A DNA stretch of 64,000 nucleotides. Origin: Leptothrix discophora. GTDB taxonomy: Bacteria > Pseudomonadota > Gammaproteobacteria > Burkholderiales > Burkholderiaceae_C. This document shows positions 8,551 to 18,701 of the stretch, in pieces. How positions within the stretch are numbered: position 1 is the first letter of the stretch; the number at the start of each line of letters is the position of its first letter. The translations under genes were made by a program, and so were the position numbers. The notes under the pieces were generated by a model, which made no database searches, was not told the origin of the DNA, and saw nothing but the letters and a program-made list of their open reading frames with translations. The DNA lies in the NCBI RefSeq assembly GCF_030705305.1, contig NZ_JAUZEE010000009.1:62001-126000 (forward strand). The letters run 5' to 3'.

Positions 8551-8813
8551 GGCGGGTCCGTTTCTGCGGGGCTTCGGCCTTTCGCTCCGCAAGGTGCCCG
8601 CCGGCGGTGTCGCCGCCCTCACGCTCTTTTCTCCCGTCCCGCAACCCGTCAACCGGAGACCGGCAGCCGTGTGCGCTGCTGTGTCATTCCACCGAGATCG
8701 GCCGTCGCCCCGCGACGTGCAGCCGGCCTCGCTGGAATGGCATTGCGCCACGTCGTGACCGGCTCCAGGCGCCGCATCCCGCCCACCGGATGCCTGCACC
8801 AGGAGAACGCACC
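8551..8813 (+). promoter_or_regulatory. Non-coding pnp leader with a long hairpin
   Basis: No gene is visible in the 324 bases between rpsO and pnp beyond the terminator. A hairpin pairs 8685-8691 with 8733-8739 and, after a one-base mismatch, 8693-8696 with 8728-8731. An alternative 7-bp pairing links 8713-8719 with 8749-8755. In enterobacteria the pnp leader is cut by RNase III and then used for PNPase autoregulation; this hairpin is a candidate for the same job. Confidence 0.45.
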
Positions 8814-11114
8814 ATGACCATGTTCAACAAAGTCACCAAGACCTTCCAGTGGGGTCAGCACATCGTCACGCTCGAGACCGGCGAGGTCTCGCGCCAGGCC
8901 AGCGGCGCGGTCATCGTCGACATCGACGGCACCGTGGTGCTGGCGACCGTCGTCGGCGCCAAGAACCCGAAGCCGGGCCAGGACTTCTTCCCCCTGACCG
9001 TCGACTACATCGAGAAGGCTTACGCGGCCGGCAAGATCCCCGGCAGCTTCTTCAAGCGCGAGGCCAAGCCCTCCGAGCTGGAGGTGCTGACCAGCCGCCT
9101 GATCGACCGTCCGCTGCGTCCGCTGTTCCCCGAGGGCTTCTACAACGAGGTCCACGTCGTCATCCACACGCTGTCGCTGAACCCGGAAGCGTCGGCCGAC
9201 ATCGCCGCGCTGATCGGCTCGAGCGCCGCGCTGGCGATCTCGGGCATCCCGTTCAACGGCCCGGTCGGTGCTGCCCGCGTGGGCTACGTCAACGGCGAAT
9301 ACGTGCTCAACCCGGGCCCGACCGACCTGAAGGGCTCCAAGCTCGACCTGGTCGTCGCCGGCACCGATGCCGCCGTGCTGATGGTCGAGTCCGAAGCCGA
9401 CCAGCTGTCCGAGGACATCATGCTGGGCGCCGTCGTCTACGGCCACGAGCAGGCCCGTGTGGCCATCGCCGCGATCAACGAGCTGGTGCGTGACGCCGGC
9501 AAGCCGGCCTGGGACTGGCAGCCGCCGGCCCGCAACGAGCCGCTGATCGCCAAGGTCGCCGAGTTCGGCCTGGCCAAGATCGAGGCCGCCTACCAGATCC
9601 GCAACAAGCAGGCCCGCACCCAGGCCTGCCGCGCCGCCTACAGCGAGGTCAAGGCCGCGCTGACCGAGGCCGGCGTCGCCTTCGACAACGTCGAGGTCGA
9701 CAACCTGCTGTTCGAGCTGGAAGCCAAGACCGTGCGTGGCCAGATCCTGCAGGGCGAGCCCCGCATCGATGGCCGCGACACGCGCACCGTGCGCCCGATC
9801 GAGATCCGCACCGGCGTGCTGCCGCGCACCCACGGCTCGGCCCTGTTCACGCGGGGCGAGACCCAGGCGCTGGTGGTGGCCACGCTGGGCACCGATCAGG
9901 ACGCGCAGCGCATCGACGCGCTGGCCGGCGAGTTCCACGACAAGTTCCTCTTCCACTACAACATGCCCCCGTTCGCCACCGGCGAAGTGGGCCGCATGGG
10001 CACGACCAAGCGCCGCGAGACCGGCCACGGCCGCCTGGCCAAGCGTGCGCTGGTGCCGCTGCTGCCGAACAAGGAAGACTTCGCCTACACGATCCGTGTG
10101 GTCTCGGAGATCACCGAGTCGAACGGCTCCTCGTCGATGGCCTCGGTCTGCGGCGGTTGCCTGGCGCTGATGGACGCGGGCGTGCCGATGAAGGCGCACG
10201 TCGCCGGCATCGCCATGGGCCTGATCAAGGACGGCAACCGCTTCGCGGTGCTGACCGACATCCTGGGTGACGAGGACCACCTCGGCGACATGGACTTCAA
10301 GGTGGCCGGCACGACCGCAGGCGTGACCGCCCTGCAGATGGACATCAAGATCCAGGGCATCACCAAGGAAATCATGCAGGTTGCGCTGGCGCAGGCCAAG
10401 GAAGCCCGCCTGCACATCCTCGGCAAGATGACCGAGGCGGTCTCCGGCGCCAACACCGAGGTCTCGCAGTTCGCCCCGCGCCTCTACACCATGAAGATCA
10501 ATCCGGAAAAGATCCGTGACGTGATCGGCAAGGGCGGCTCGGTGATCCGCGCGCTGACCGAGGAGACCGGCACCCAGATCGACATCGGCGAGGACGGCAC
10601 GATCACGATCGCGTCGACCGATGCCGACAAGGCCGAGCTGGCCAAGAAGCGCATCGCCGACATCACCGCCGAGGCCGAGATCGGCAAGGTCTACGAAGGC
10701 CCGGTCACCAAGATCCTGGACTTCGGCGCGCTGATCAACATCCTGCCGGGCAAGGACGGCCTGCTGCACATCAGCCAGATCGCGCACCAGCGCGTCGAGA
10801 AGGTCACCGACTTCCTGACCGAAGGCCAGATGGTCAAGGTCAAGGTCCTCGAGACCGACGAGAAGGGCCGCATCAAGCTGTCGATGAAGGCCCTGATCGA
10901 GCGTCCGGAAGGCATGGAAGAGGAGCGCTACGAGCGCGCCCCGCGCCGCGAGTACGGTGACCGCGGCGACCGTGGTGATCGCGGCGGTGACCGCGGCCCG
11001 CGCCGCGAGCGTGGCGATCGTCCGGAGCGTGGCGAGCGTCCTGCCCGTGCCGAGCAACCGGCGGTCGAGGGCGGCGACGCCCCCGAAGGCCAGCAGCAGC
11101 AACAGCAGCAATAA
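8814..11114 (+). CDS. pnp: Polyribonucleotide nucleotidyltransferase (PNPase)
   Basis: PNPase is a phosphorolytic 3'-5' exoribonuclease and degradosome component that shortens mRNA and can add tails. The 766-residue protein has two RNase PH-like halves (about residues 10-230 and 310-540), a KH domain near 555-615 ([15 protein letters not shown]) and an S1 domain near 620-690. The C-terminal tail is unusual: repeated GDRG units, arginine-glutamate stretches and a final run of seven glutamines. The ATG at 8814 has AGGAG eight bases upstream; an ATG at 8820 is possible. Confidence 0.97.
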   Translation: MTMFNKVTKTFQWGQHIVTLETGEVSRQASGAVIVDIDGTVVLATVVGAKNPKPGQDFFPLTVDYIEKAYAAGKIPGSFFKREAKPSELEVLTSRLIDRPLRPLFPEGFYNEVHVVIHTLSLNPEASADIAALIGSSAALAISGIPFNGPVGAARVGYVNGEYVLNPGPTDLKGSKLDLVVAGTDAAVLMVESEADQLSEDIMLGAVVYGHEQARVAIAAINELVRDAGKPAWDWQPPARNEPLIAKVAEFGLAKIEAAYQIRNKQARTQACRAAYSEVKAALTEAGVAFDNVEVDNLLFELEAKTVRGQILQGEPRIDGRDTRTVRPIEIRTGVLPRTHGSALFTRGETQALVVATLGTDQDAQRIDALAGEFHDKFLFHYNMPPFATGEVGRMGTTKRRETGHGRLAKRALVPLLPNKEDFAYTIRVVSEITESNGSSSMASVCGGCLALMDAGVPMKAHVAGIAMGLIKDGNRFAVLTDILGDEDHLGDMDFKVAGTTAGVTALQMDIKIQGITKEIMQVALAQAKEARLHILGKMTEAVSGANTEVSQFAPRLYTMKINPEKIRDVIGKGGSVIRALTEETGTQIDIGEDGTITIASTDADKAELAKKRIADITAEAEIGKVYEGPVTKILDFGALINILPGKDGLLHISQIAHQRVEKVTDFLTEGQMVKVKVLETDEKGRIKLSMKALIERPEGMEEERYERAPRREYGDRGDRGDRGGDRGPRRERGDRPERGERPARAEQPAVEGGDAPEGQQQQQQQ

Positions 11115-11136
11115 GGACCGGGCGACCGGACCGACC

Positions 11137-12132
11137 ATGGCCGACATGAACGCGATCGAGATCAGCCGTCCCGGCGAACCCGAGGTGCTGCAGCCGACCC
11201 GGCGCGCACGCCCCGAGCCGCAGGCCGGCGAGGTCCTGATCCGCGTGTCGGCCAGCGGCGTGAACCGCCCGGACGTGCTGCAGCGCAAGGGTGCCTACCC
11301 GCCGCCGCCGGGCGCCTCGGACCTGCCGGGTCTTGAGGTGGCCGGCGTGATCGCGTCGGGCGACGAGGCTGCGCTGGCCGCGGCCGGCCTGGCGATGGGC
11401 CAGCGCGTCTGTGCGCTGGTGGCGGGTGGCGGTTATGCCGAATACGTCACCGCGCCGGTTGGCCAGTGCCTGCCGGTTCCCGACGGCTACACCGACGTGC
11501 AGGCTGCGGCGCTGCCGGAGACCTTCTTCACCGTCTGGTCCAACGTCTTCGACCGGGCCCGTCTGCAGGCCGGCGAGACGCTGCTGATCCAGGGTGGCAC
11601 CAGCGGCATCGGCGTGACCGCCATCCAGCTGGCCAAGGCCTTCGGCGCGACCGTCATCGCCACCGCCGGCAGCGACGACAAGTGCGAAGCCTGCCGCGCG
11701 CTGGGTGCCGACCACGCGATCAACTACCGCAGCCACGACTTCGCTGCCGAGGCCCTGCACATGACCGGTGGCCGGGGCGTGGACGTGGTGCTCGACATGG
11801 TGGCCGGCGACTACGTGGCCCGCGAGGTGAGCTGCCTGGCCGAGGACGGCCGGCTGGTGATCATCGCGGTGCAGGGCGGCGTCAAGGCCGGTTTCGATGC
11901 CGGTCTGGTGCTGCGGCGCCGCCTGGTGATCACCGGTTCGACGCTGCGCCCGCGCCCGGTCGCTTTCAAGGCGGCCATCGCGGCGGCGCTGCGTGCGCGT
12001 GTCTGGCCACTGCTGTCGGCGGGCACCGTCAAGCCGGTGATCCACAGCACCTGGCCTGCGGCCCAGGCCGCTCAGGCACATGCCTTGATGGAATCCAACC
12101 AGCACATCGGCAAGATCGTGTTGACCTGGTGA
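11137..12132 (+). CDS. NAD(P)H:quinone oxidoreductase, zinc-free MDR family
   Basis: A 331-residue medium-chain dehydrogenase/reductase of the PIG3/quinone oxidoreductase group, expected to reduce quinones or reactive enals with NADPH. It shows the GroES-like N-terminal half with SGVNRPDVLQRKGAYPPPPG, the Rossmann glycine motif GGTSGIGVTAIQLAKAFGA near residue 150, and the ALGADHAINYRS segment that often selects NADPH. The catalytic zinc ligands of alcohol dehydrogenases are absent. It starts 22 bases after pnp and precedes tpiA by 64 bases, a common arrangement in Burkholderiales. The exact substrate is unknown. Confidence 0.88.
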   Translation: MADMNAIEISRPGEPEVLQPTRRARPEPQAGEVLIRVSASGVNRPDVLQRKGAYPPPPGASDLPGLEVAGVIASGDEAALAAAGLAMGQRVCALVAGGGYAEYVTAPVGQCLPVPDGYTDVQAAALPETFFTVWSNVFDRARLQAGETLLIQGGTSGIGVTAIQLAKAFGATVIATAGSDDKCEACRALGADHAINYRSHDFAAEALHMTGGRGVDVVLDMVAGDYVAREVSCLAEDGRLVIIAVQGGVKAGFDAGLVLRRRLVITGSTLRPRPVAFKAAIAAALRARVWPLLSAGTVKPVIHSTWPAAQAAQAHALMESNQHIGKIVLTW

Positions 12133-12196
12133 GGCGCATCGCGCCTGACCGCAAGCAGTCCCCCTATCAACGAACACGAGACATCAGGAGCCCACG

Positions 12197-12943
12197 ATGA
12201 GCGTCAAGCGCAAGCTGGTGGTCGGCAACTGGAAGATGCACGGCAGCCACGCGGCCAACGCCGAGCTGCTTCAGGGCGTGCTGGCGGCACAGCCCTTCGG
12301 CTGCGACGTCGCCGTCTGCGTGCCTTTCCCCTACCTGTCCGAGGTCGCGGTCACGCTGGCCAAGGGTCCGCTGGGCTGGGGCGCACAGGACCTGTCGGCC
12401 CATGAACAGGGCGCCTACACCGGCGAGGTGTCGGCGGCGATGCTGGCCGAGTTCGGCTGCCGCTACGTGCTGGTCGGCCATTCCGAGCGTCGCGCCTACC
12501 ACGGCGAGACCGATCAGCTGGTCGCCGACAAGGCCAAGGCCGCGCTGGCGCGGGGCATCACGCCCATCGTCTGCGTCGGCGAGACGCTGGCCCAGCGCGA
12601 GGCCGGCGAGACCGCTGCGGTGGTCAAGCGCCAGCTGTCGGCGGTGGTGCACGCGCTGACCCACTGCATCGGCGAGATCGTCGTGGCCTACGAGCCGGTC
12701 TGGGCGATCGGCACCGGCCGCACCGCGACACCGGAGCAGGCGCAGGACGTGCACGCGCTGCTGCGTGCTCAGCTCGCGGCGGCCACGCCGCAGGCCGCCC
12801 AGATGCGCCTGCTGTACGGCGGCAGCGTCAAGCCCGACAACGCGGCCGTGCTGTTCGGCCAGCCCGACATCGACGGTGGCCTCATCGGCGGTGCCGCCCT
12901 GAAGGCTGCTGATTTCGTCGCCATCGCCCGCGCGGCGGGTTGA
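12197..12943 (+). CDS. tpiA: Triose-phosphate isomerase
   Basis: TpiA interconverts dihydroxyacetone phosphate and glyceraldehyde 3-phosphate in glycolysis and gluconeogenesis. The 248-residue protein keeps all catalytic landmarks: the lysine in VVGNWKMHG, the histidine in LVGHSERR, the glutamate and flexible loop in [18 protein letters not shown], and the phosphate-binding [10 protein letters not shown]. An AGGAG precedes the ATG. It forms a run with the quinone oxidoreductase upstream and secG 43 bases downstream. Confidence 0.98.
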   Translation: MSVKRKLVVGNWKMHGSHAANAELLQGVLAAQPFGCDVAVCVPFPYLSEVAVTLAKGPLGWGAQDLSAHEQGAYTGEVSAAMLAEFGCRYVLVGHSERRAYHGETDQLVADKAKAALARGITPIVCVGETLAQREAGETAAVVKRQLSAVVHALTHCIGEIVVAYEPVWAIGTGRTATPEQAQDVHALLRAQLAAATPQAAQMRLLYGGSVKPDNAAVLFGQPDIDGGLIGGAALKAADFVAIARAAG

Positions 12944-12986
12944 GCGACCCTTTCATCCAACACGTGTTTCCCGGAGCTTCTGGCCC

Positions 12987-13361
12987 ATGCAAGTCTTCAT
13001 GAATCTGGTGCTGCTGGTGCAGCTTCTGTCGGCGGTCGTCATGATCGGTCTGGTGCTGGTCCAGCACGGCAAGGGTGCCGACATGGGCGCCTCCTTCGGC
13101 GGTGGCGCCTCGGGCAGCCTGTTCGGTGCGACCGGCAGCGCGAACTTCCTGTCGCGCTCGACGGCGATCTGCGCGACCGTCTTCTTCCTGTCGACGCTGG
13201 GCATGGCCTATTTCGGCAACGTGCGCGGCACCAACGTGCAGGGCAGTGTGCTGGACGTGGGTTCGGCCCCGGCCGCATCGGCCGTCGAAGCAGCGTCCGC
13301 GCCGGCCCCGACCGGTGCCGAGTTGATCCCCGGTGCTGCACCGGCCGCTGCGTCCAAGTGA
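12987..13361 (+). CDS. secG: Protein translocase subunit SecG
   Basis: SecG is the small helper subunit of the SecYEG channel. The 124-residue protein has two membrane helices (about residues 3-22 and 52-71) separated by the glycine-rich GASFGGGASGSLFGATGSAN loop. The C-terminal 45 residues are rich in alanine and proline (VEAASAPAPTG, PAAASK) and of low complexity, as in many betaproteobacterial SecG proteins. It is the last protein gene before the tRNA-Leu promoter. Confidence 0.95.
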   Translation: MQVFMNLVLLVQLLSAVVMIGLVLVQHGKGADMGASFGGGASGSLFGATGSANFLSRSTAICATVFFLSTLGMAYFGNVRGTNVQGSVLDVGSAPAASAVEAASAPAPTGAELIPGAAPAAASK

Positions 13362-13420
13362 CGTCTGCGGCGCGCGGGTGACATCAGGATTTCGTCTGAG
13401 CGTTTCCCTCGGGCAACATC

Positions 13421-13449
13421 TTGAGAGAAACCCTAGTCAGGGATAGAAT
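13421..13449 (+). promoter_or_regulatory. Strong sigma-70 promoter upstream of tRNA-Leu and nuo
   Basis: TTGAGA (13421-13426) and TAGAAT (13444-13449) are separated by exactly 17 bases, the clearest promoter in the window. Transcription should start near 13456, about 150 bases before the tRNA gene. It can supply the tRNA and possibly the nuo operon by read-through. Confidence 0.8.
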
Positions 13450-13509
13450 GCTGGGCTGCGCTGTCGAGCAAACCTCACGCGAAACAGTGCAGCAAAAGGC
13501 AGTTTGACG

Positions 13510-13549
13510 AAGGCCCGGATCTTGTGGCGGGAAACTGCCGCAGGGCCTT
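13510..13549 (+). promoter_or_regulatory. Leader hairpin with GAAA tetraloop before tRNA-Leu
   Basis: Arm 13510-13516 pairs with 13543-13549 (7 bp). After a six-base bulge on the 5' side, 13523-13530 pairs with 13535-13542 (8 bp with two G-U pairs) and closes on a GAAA loop. Two smaller hairpins follow (13564-13574 and 13577-13589) before the tRNA. The 5' leader of the tRNA transcript is therefore well structured. Whether it guides processing or is a separate small RNA is not known. Confidence 0.5.
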
Positions 13550-13606
13550 GAAAGAGGTGCACCGAACGAGGTTCGCCTCACCCGGTGAGCGTCAGATTGC
13601 GGACAT

Positions 13607-13691
13607 GCCGACGTGGTGAAATTGGTAGACACGCTATCTTGAGGGGGTAGTGGCGAAAGCTGTGCGAGTTCGAGTCTCGCCGTCGGCACCA
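13607..13691 (+). tRNA. leuU: tRNA-Leu(GAG)
   Basis: An 85-base class II tRNA with a 7-bp acceptor stem (GCCGACG with CGTCGGC), the D-arm, anticodon GAG at 13641-13643 in a TTGAGGG loop, a short variable arm, the T-arm GTTCGAGTC and an encoded CCA end. It closely resembles the E. coli leucine GAG tRNA and reads CUU and CUC codons. It lies between secG and nuoA, a common arrangement in Burkholderiales. Confidence 0.97.
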
Positions 13692-13891
13692 AGTTTTGAA
13701 GTTGTTGTTGTTGAGACGACCCGAGGGTTGGCTGCACATCCGGCGGCCGGCCTCGCGCCCTGACAGCGATGGCCCTCATCCTGTCGGGGTGGGGTTGTCG
13801 GGCAGGGGAACAGTGGGCGCGCTGCGTGTGTGGCTGAAGCGGGGACTTCCCCCTCGGCCATGACGGCGCGCCTTGTTTTTGGCGGATGCAA

Positions 13892-13908
13892 ACCGGGCCC
13901 GACCCGGT
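13892..13908 (+). promoter_or_regulatory. Hairpin in the nuoA leader
   Basis: A 6-bp stem ACCGGG/CCCGGT with a five-base loop lies 41 bases before nuoA. The 258 bases from the tRNA to nuoA hold no gene and no clear promoter. The absence of a T-run makes termination unlikely here. Confidence 0.35.
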
Positions 13909-13949
13909 GACTGCCGGGGATCGCCCTGGCCTGATTCGAGGCTGTGACC

Positions 13950-14309
13950 ATGAACCTGGAAAACTACCTGCCCGTCATCCTCTTCATCCTGGTCGGTGTC
14001 GGGGTAGGGGTGGCGCCCCAGGTCCTCGGCTTCCTGCTTGGCCCGCGTCGCCCTGACGCGGCGAAGAACTCCCCCTACGAATGCGGCTTCGAGGCGTTTG
14101 AAGACGCGCGCATGAAGTTCGATGTGCGCTACTACCTCGTGGCCATCCTGTTCATCCTCTTCGACCTCGAGATCGCCTTCCTGTTCCCCTGGGCGGTCTC
14201 CCTGCGCGAGATCGGCGCCACCGGCTTCTGGGCCATGATGGTCTTCCTGGGCATCCTCGTCGTGGGCTTCGTCTACGAGTGGAAAAAAGGCGCCCTGGAC
14301 TGGGAATGA
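13950..14309 (+). CDS. nuoA: NADH-quinone oxidoreductase subunit A
   Basis: A small membrane subunit of complex I near the quinone-binding junction of the two arms. The 119-residue protein has three helices (about residues 8-28, 62-84, 92-112) and the conserved loop [20 protein letters not shown] with its invariant cysteine. The ATG at 13950 gives the family start MNLENYLPV; a GTG six bases earlier is in frame. It is the first of fourteen nuo genes on this strand. Confidence 0.97.
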   Translation: MNLENYLPVILFILVGVGVGVAPQVLGFLLGPRRPDAAKNSPYECGFEAFEDARMKFDVRYYLVAILFILFDLEIAFLFPWAVSLREIGATGFWAMMVFLGILVVGFVYEWKKGALDWE

Positions 14310-14333
14310 CGCGCGCGATCACAAGGACTCATC

Positions 14334-14810
14334 ATGGGCATTGAAGGCGTACTCAAGGAAGGCTTCGTCACCACCAGTGTCGATGCCCTGATCAACTGGT
14401 CGAAGACGGGCTCGCTGTGGCCCATGACCTTCGGTCTGGCGTGCTGTGCCGTCGAGATGATGCATGCAGGCGCCTCGCGCTACGACATCGATCGCTTCGG
14501 CATGCTGTTCCGTCCCAGCCCGCGTCAGAGTGACCTGATGATCGTGGCCGGCACGCTGTGCAACAAGATGGGTCCTGCGCTGCGCAAGGTCTACGACCAG
14601 ATGGCCGAACCCCGCTGGGTGCTGAGCATGGGCTCCTGTGCCAATGGCGGCGGCTATTACCACTACAGCTACTCGGTGGTGCGCGGTTGCGACCGCATCG
14701 TGCCGGTCGACGTGTACGTGCCGGGCTGCCCGCCGACGGCCGAGGCACTGCTCTACGGCATCCTGCAACTGCAGGCCAAGATCCGTCGCGAAAACACCAT
14801 CGCGCGCTGA
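14334..14810 (+). CDS. nuoB: NADH-quinone oxidoreductase subunit B
   Basis: The 158-residue peripheral-arm subunit that holds cluster N2, the [4Fe-4S] centre which reduces ubiquinone. The cluster cysteines are visible in [11 protein letters not shown] (the CC pair), [10 protein letters not shown] and VPGCPP. The length is normal for betaproteobacteria. It follows nuoA by 24 bases and precedes nuoC by 14. Confidence 0.98.
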   Translation: MGIEGVLKEGFVTTSVDALINWSKTGSLWPMTFGLACCAVEMMHAGASRYDIDRFGMLFRPSPRQSDLMIVAGTLCNKMGPALRKVYDQMAEPRWVLSMGSCANGGGYYHYSYSVVRGCDRIVPVDVYVPGCPPTAEALLYGILQLQAKIRRENTIAR

Positions 14811-14824
14811 ATGTCGGCACCGTC

Positions 14825-15424
14825 ATGACGCAAAAACTCGACACCCTCCAGGCTGCGCTGCAGCGCGTGCTCGGCGACCGTGCCGCGCAACTCGTGCGCG
14901 AACGCGGCGAACTGACGCTGACGATCAACCATCTCGTCTATGGCGATGTGGCGCGCACGCTGCGTGACCATCCCGAGCTCGCCTTCGAGCAGCTGCTCGA
15001 CGTCTGCGGCATGGACTACAGCGGCTATAAGGACGGTGCCCACGAAGGCCCGCGCTACGCCGCTGTCTCGCACCTGCTGTCGGTGACGCACAACTGGCGT
15101 CTGCGCATCCGCGTCTTCGCGGCCGATGACGACTTCCCGGTCGTGGCTTCGGTGACGCCGATCTGGAGCGGCGCGAACTGGTTCGAGCGCGAGGCCTTCG
15201 ACATGTTCGGCATCGTCTTCGACGGCCACGCCGACCTGCGCCGCATCCTGACCGACTACGGCTTCATCGGTCACCCCATGCGCAAGGACTTCCCCGTCAC
15301 TGGCCACGTCGAGATGCGCTACGACCCCGAGCAGAAGCGCGTCATCTACCAGCCGGTCACGATCGAGCCGCGCGAGATCACGCCGCGGATCATCCGCGAG
15401 GACAACTACGGCGGCCTGCACTGA
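14825..15424 (+). CDS. nuoC: NADH-quinone oxidoreductase subunit C
   Basis: A 199-residue peripheral-arm subunit (30-kDa type) that packs against NuoD. The family signature lies in ERMEAF-like [20 protein letters not shown] (about residues 118-137), followed by [18 protein letters not shown]. It is separate from nuoD, unlike the fused NuoCD of enterobacteria. The ATG at 14825 is used because the conserved region then starts at a normal distance. Confidence 0.97.
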   Translation: MTQKLDTLQAALQRVLGDRAAQLVRERGELTLTINHLVYGDVARTLRDHPELAFEQLLDVCGMDYSGYKDGAHEGPRYAAVSHLLSVTHNWRLRIRVFAADDDFPVVASVTPIWSGANWFEREAFDMFGIVFDGHADLRRILTDYGFIGHPMRKDFPVTGHVEMRYDPEQKRVIYQPVTIEPREITPRIIREDNYGGLH

Positions 15425-15474
15425 CGTGCCCGCCCAGGCCCGTCCCGTCCACCGCGCGCGAGTGAGCAACAGTC

Positions 15475-16728
15475 ATGGCTGAAATCAAGAACTACACGCT
15501 GAACTTCGGTCCCCAGCACCCGGCGGCACACGGCGTGCTTCGCCTCGTGCTGGAACTGGACGGCGAGGTGATCCAGCGTGCCGACCCGCACATCGGCCTG
15601 CTGCATCGCGGCACCGAGAAGCTGGCCGAGCAGAAGACCTTCATCCAGTCGCTGCCCTACATGGACCGTCTCGACTACGTGTCCATGATGTGCAACGAGC
15701 ACGCCTACTGCCTGGCCATCGAGAAGCTGCTGGGTGTCGACGTGCCCGAGCGTGCGCAGTACATCCGCGTGATGTTCAGCGAGATCACACGCCTGCTGAA
15801 CCACCTGCTGTGGCTGGGCTGCCATGGCATGGACTGCGGCGCGATGAACATGCTGATCTACTGCTTCCGCGAGCGGGAAGACCTGTTCGACATGTACGAG
15901 GCGGTCTCCGGCGCGCGCATGCATGCGGCCTATTTCCGCCCGGGCGGGGTCTACCGCGACCTGCCGGACACGATGCCGCAGTACAAGGTCAGCAAGATCC
16001 GCAACGCCAAGGCAATGGCGCGTCTGAACGAGAACCGCCAGGGCTCGTTGCTCGACTTCATCGACGACTTCACGCAGCGTTTCCCGACCATGGTCGACGA
16101 GTACGAGACGCTGCTGACCGACAACCGGATCTGGAAGCAGCGCACGGTGGGCATCGGCGTGCTGACGCCCGAACGGGCACTGAACCTGGGCCTGACCGGC
16201 GCGATGATCCGTGGCTCGGGCATCGCCTGGGACCTGCGCAAGACGCAGCCCTACGACGTCTATGACCGCATGGACTTCGATGTGCCGGTGGGCGTCAACG
16301 GCGACACCTACGACCGCTACCTCGTGCGGGTCGAGGAGATGCGCCAGTCCAACCGGATCATCCAGCAGTGCGTCGCCTGGCTGCGCGCCAACCCGGGTCC
16401 GGTGATCACCGACAACCACAAGGTCGCTCCGCCGTCGCGCGTCGAGATGAAGACCTCGATGGAAGAGCTGATCCACCACTTCAAGCTGTTCACCGAAGGC
16501 TTCCATGTGCCCGAAGGCCAGGCCTATGCCGCCGTCGAGCACCCGAAGGGCGAGTTCGGCATCTACCTCGTCAGCGACGGCGCGAACAAGCCGTATCGCC
16601 TGAAGATCCGTGCCCCCGGCTTCGCGCATCTGGCCGCCCTCGACGAGATGTCGCGCGGCCACATGATTGCCGACGCGGTCGCGATCATCGGCACCATGGA
16701 CATCGTTTTCGGCGAGATCGACCGATGA
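15475..16728 (+). CDS. nuoD: NADH-quinone oxidoreductase subunit D
   Basis: A 417-residue subunit (49-kDa type) that forms much of the quinone pocket with NuoB. Key blocks are [19 protein letters not shown] with its quinone-site histidine, LLHRGTEKL, and the C-terminal [14 protein letters not shown]. The protein is related to the large subunit of NiFe hydrogenases but lacks the metal-binding cysteines. Its stop overlaps the nuoE start by 4 bp. Confidence 0.98.
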   Translation: MAEIKNYTLNFGPQHPAAHGVLRLVLELDGEVIQRADPHIGLLHRGTEKLAEQKTFIQSLPYMDRLDYVSMMCNEHAYCLAIEKLLGVDVPERAQYIRVMFSEITRLLNHLLWLGCHGMDCGAMNMLIYCFREREDLFDMYEAVSGARMHAAYFRPGGVYRDLPDTMPQYKVSKIRNAKAMARLNENRQGSLLDFIDDFTQRFPTMVDEYETLLTDNRIWKQRTVGIGVLTPERALNLGLTGAMIRGSGIAWDLRKTQPYDVYDRMDFDVPVGVNGDTYDRYLVRVEEMRQSNRIIQQCVAWLRANPGPVITDNHKVAPPSRVEMKTSMEELIHHFKLFTEGFHVPEGQAYAAVEHPKGEFGIYLVSDGANKPYRLKIRAPGFAHLAALDEMSRGHMIADAVAIIGTMDIVFGEIDR

Positions 16729-17231
16729 GCAAGAACTCCTTCTCCGACGCCACGCTGCAGCGCTTCGCGCGCGAGGTGGCCAAGTACCCGTCCGACCAGA
16801 AGCAGTCGGCCGTGATGGCCTGCCTGTCGATCGTGCAGCAGGAGCAGGGCTGGGTCTCGCCCGAGGCCGAGCGCGGCATCGCCGAGGTGCTGGGCATGGC
16901 GCCGATCGCGGTGCACGAGGTCACGACCTTCTACAACATGTACAACCAGCAGCCGGTGGGCAAGTTCAAGCTCAACGTCTGCACCAACCTGCCTTGCCAG
17001 CTGCGCAACGGCCAGGCCGCGCTGGAGCACCTGTGCAGCAAGCTCGGCATCGAGGCCGGCGGCACGACGCCCGATGGCCTGTTCACGGTCCAGCAATGCG
17101 AATGCCTGGGTGCCTGCGCCGACGCCCCGGTCATGCTGGTCAATGACCGCAAGATGATCAGCTACCTCAGCAACGACAAGCTCGATGCGGTGGTCGACGC
17201 CCTGAAGTCCAACGCCATCCTGGGTGCGTGA
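16725..17231 (+). CDS. nuoE: NADH-quinone oxidoreductase subunit E
   Basis: The 168-residue 24-kDa-type subunit of the NADH-dehydrogenase module, holding [2Fe-2S] cluster N1a. The four ligands are in [10 protein letters not shown] and [13 protein letters not shown]. The thioredoxin-like C-terminal half starts near residue 80. It starts in an ATGA overlap with nuoD and ends four bases before nuoF. Confidence 0.97.
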   Translation: MSKNSFSDATLQRFAREVAKYPSDQKQSAVMACLSIVQQEQGWVSPEAERGIAEVLGMAPIAVHEVTTFYNMYNQQPVGKFKLNVCTNLPCQLRNGQAALEHLCSKLGIEAGGTTPDGLFTVQQCECLGACADAPVMLVNDRKMISYLSNDKLDAVVDALKSNAILGA

Positions 17232-17235
17232 CGCG

Positions 17236-18606
17236 ATGACGCCTGAACAGATCACCGAACTCGACCGCGTGCTGGCGCCGTTCCAGGCGACCGGCGCCGA
17301 GACCTGCTTCCACGGCCGCCACGTCAACCCGCAGATCTATGCGGGCCTGGACGGCAGCAACTGGCGCCTGGCCGACTACGAGGCCCGTGGCGGCTACCAG
17401 GCACTGCGCAAGATCCTGGCGCAAGGCGAGGGCGCAGGCATGACGCCCGACCAGGTCATCGCCGAGGTCAAGGCTTCCGGCTTGCGTGGCCGTGGCGGTG
17501 CGGGCTTCCCGACCGGCCTCAAGTGGAGCTTCATGCCGCGTGCGCTGCCGGTGCAGAAGTACCTCGTCTGCAATTCGGACGAGGGCGAGCCGGGCACGTG
17601 CAAGGACCGCGACATCCTGGCCTACAACCCGCATACCGTCATCGAGGGCATGATCATCGCGGCCTACGCGATGGGCATCACCGTGGGCTACAACTACATC
17701 CACGGCGAGATCTTCGAGGTCTACGAGCGCTTCGAGGAAGCGCTGCGAGAGGCCCGTGCGGCCGGCTACCTCGGCAACAACATCCTGGGCAGCAACCACA
17801 GCTTCCAGCTGCATGCGCACCACGGCTTCGGCGCCTACATCTGCGGCGAGGAAACCGCGCTGCTGGAATCGCTCGAGGGGAAGAAGGGCCAGCCGCGCTT
17901 CAAGCCGCCGTTCCCGGCGAGCTTCGGCCTGTACGGCAAGCCCACGACGATCAACAACACCGAGACCTTCGGCGCGGTGCCCTGGATCATCCGCCACGGC
18001 GGTCCGGCCTACCTCGCGTGCGGCAAGCCCAACAACGGCGGCACCAAGATCTTCTCGATGGTCGGCGACGTCGAGCGTCCCGGCAACTACGAGATCCCGC
18101 TGGGCACCTCGTTCGCGCAGCTGCTGGAAATGGCCGGCGGCGTGAAGGGCGGTCGCAAGCTCAAGGCGGTGATCCCGGGTGGATCGTCCGCGCCGGTGCT
18201 GCCCGCGCACATCATGATGGACATCACGATGGACTACGACGCCATCAGCAAGGCCGGCTCGATGCTGGGCTCGGGCGCCGTGATCGTGATGGACGAGACC
18301 CGCTGCATGGTCAAGAGCCTGCAGCGCCTGTCCTACTTCTATTCGCATGAATCGTGCGGCCAGTGCACGCCCTGCCGCGAAGGCACCGGCTGGCTCTGGC
18401 GCATGGTTGACCGCATCGAGAACGGCCACGGCCGTCCGGATGACCTCGCGCTGCTCGACAACGTCGCCGAGAACATCATGGGCCGCACCATCTGCGCGCT
18501 TGGTGATGCGGCGGCGATGCCGGTGCGGGGCATGCTCAAGCACTTCCGCGACGAGTTCGTGCATCACATCGAGCACAAGCGCTGCATCGTCCCGGCCTAC
18601 GTCTGA
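17236..18606 (+). CDS. nuoF: NADH-quinone oxidoreductase subunit F
   Basis: The 456-residue 51-kDa-type subunit that binds NADH, FMN and [4Fe-4S] cluster N3. Landmarks are the NADH-binding [16 protein letters not shown], the FMN-contact [29 protein letters not shown], and the cluster motif [18 protein letters not shown] 17236 is preferred to a GTG at 17224 that overlaps nuoE. A 95-base gap with a hairpin separates it from nuoG. Confidence 0.97.
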   Translation: MTPEQITELDRVLAPFQATGAETCFHGRHVNPQIYAGLDGSNWRLADYEARGGYQALRKILAQGEGAGMTPDQVIAEVKASGLRGRGGAGFPTGLKWSFMPRALPVQKYLVCNSDEGEPGTCKDRDILAYNPHTVIEGMIIAAYAMGITVGYNYIHGEIFEVYERFEEALREARAAGYLGNNILGSNHSFQLHAHHGFGAYICGEETALLESLEGKKGQPRFKPPFPASFGLYGKPTTINNTETFGAVPWIIRHGGPAYLACGKPNNGGTKIFSMVGDVERPGNYEIPLGTSFAQLLEMAGGVKGGRKLKAVIPGGSSAPVLPAHIMMDITMDYDAISKAGSMLGSGAVIVMDETRCMVKSLQRLSYFYSHESCGQCTPCREGTGWLWRMVDRIENGHGRPDDLALLDNVAENIMGRTICALGDAAAMPVRGMLKHFRDEFVHHIEHKRCIVPAYV

Positions 18607-18647
18607 AGCCTGTTGAGATGCGGCGCTTCCACTTCCCCCATCCGACC

Positions 18648-18668
18648 CTGCGTGCCGACGGCACGCAG
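18648..18668 (+). promoter_or_regulatory. Intercistronic hairpin between nuoF and nuoG
   Basis: A perfect 9-bp stem (18648-18656 with 18660-18668) with the loop GAC. No T-run follows. It could protect the nuoE-F 3' end, cause polymerase pausing or mark a processing site. Confidence 0.55.
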
Positions 18669-18701
18669 CGGGCGTCGTGAGCCGCGTCGCGGTTGAACAC
18701 C

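Noticed and set aside
13384-13779. Minus-strand open frame covering the tRNA-Leu gene
   Set aside because: It is antisense to a clear tRNA and to the promoter and leader; such frames are often mis-annotated.
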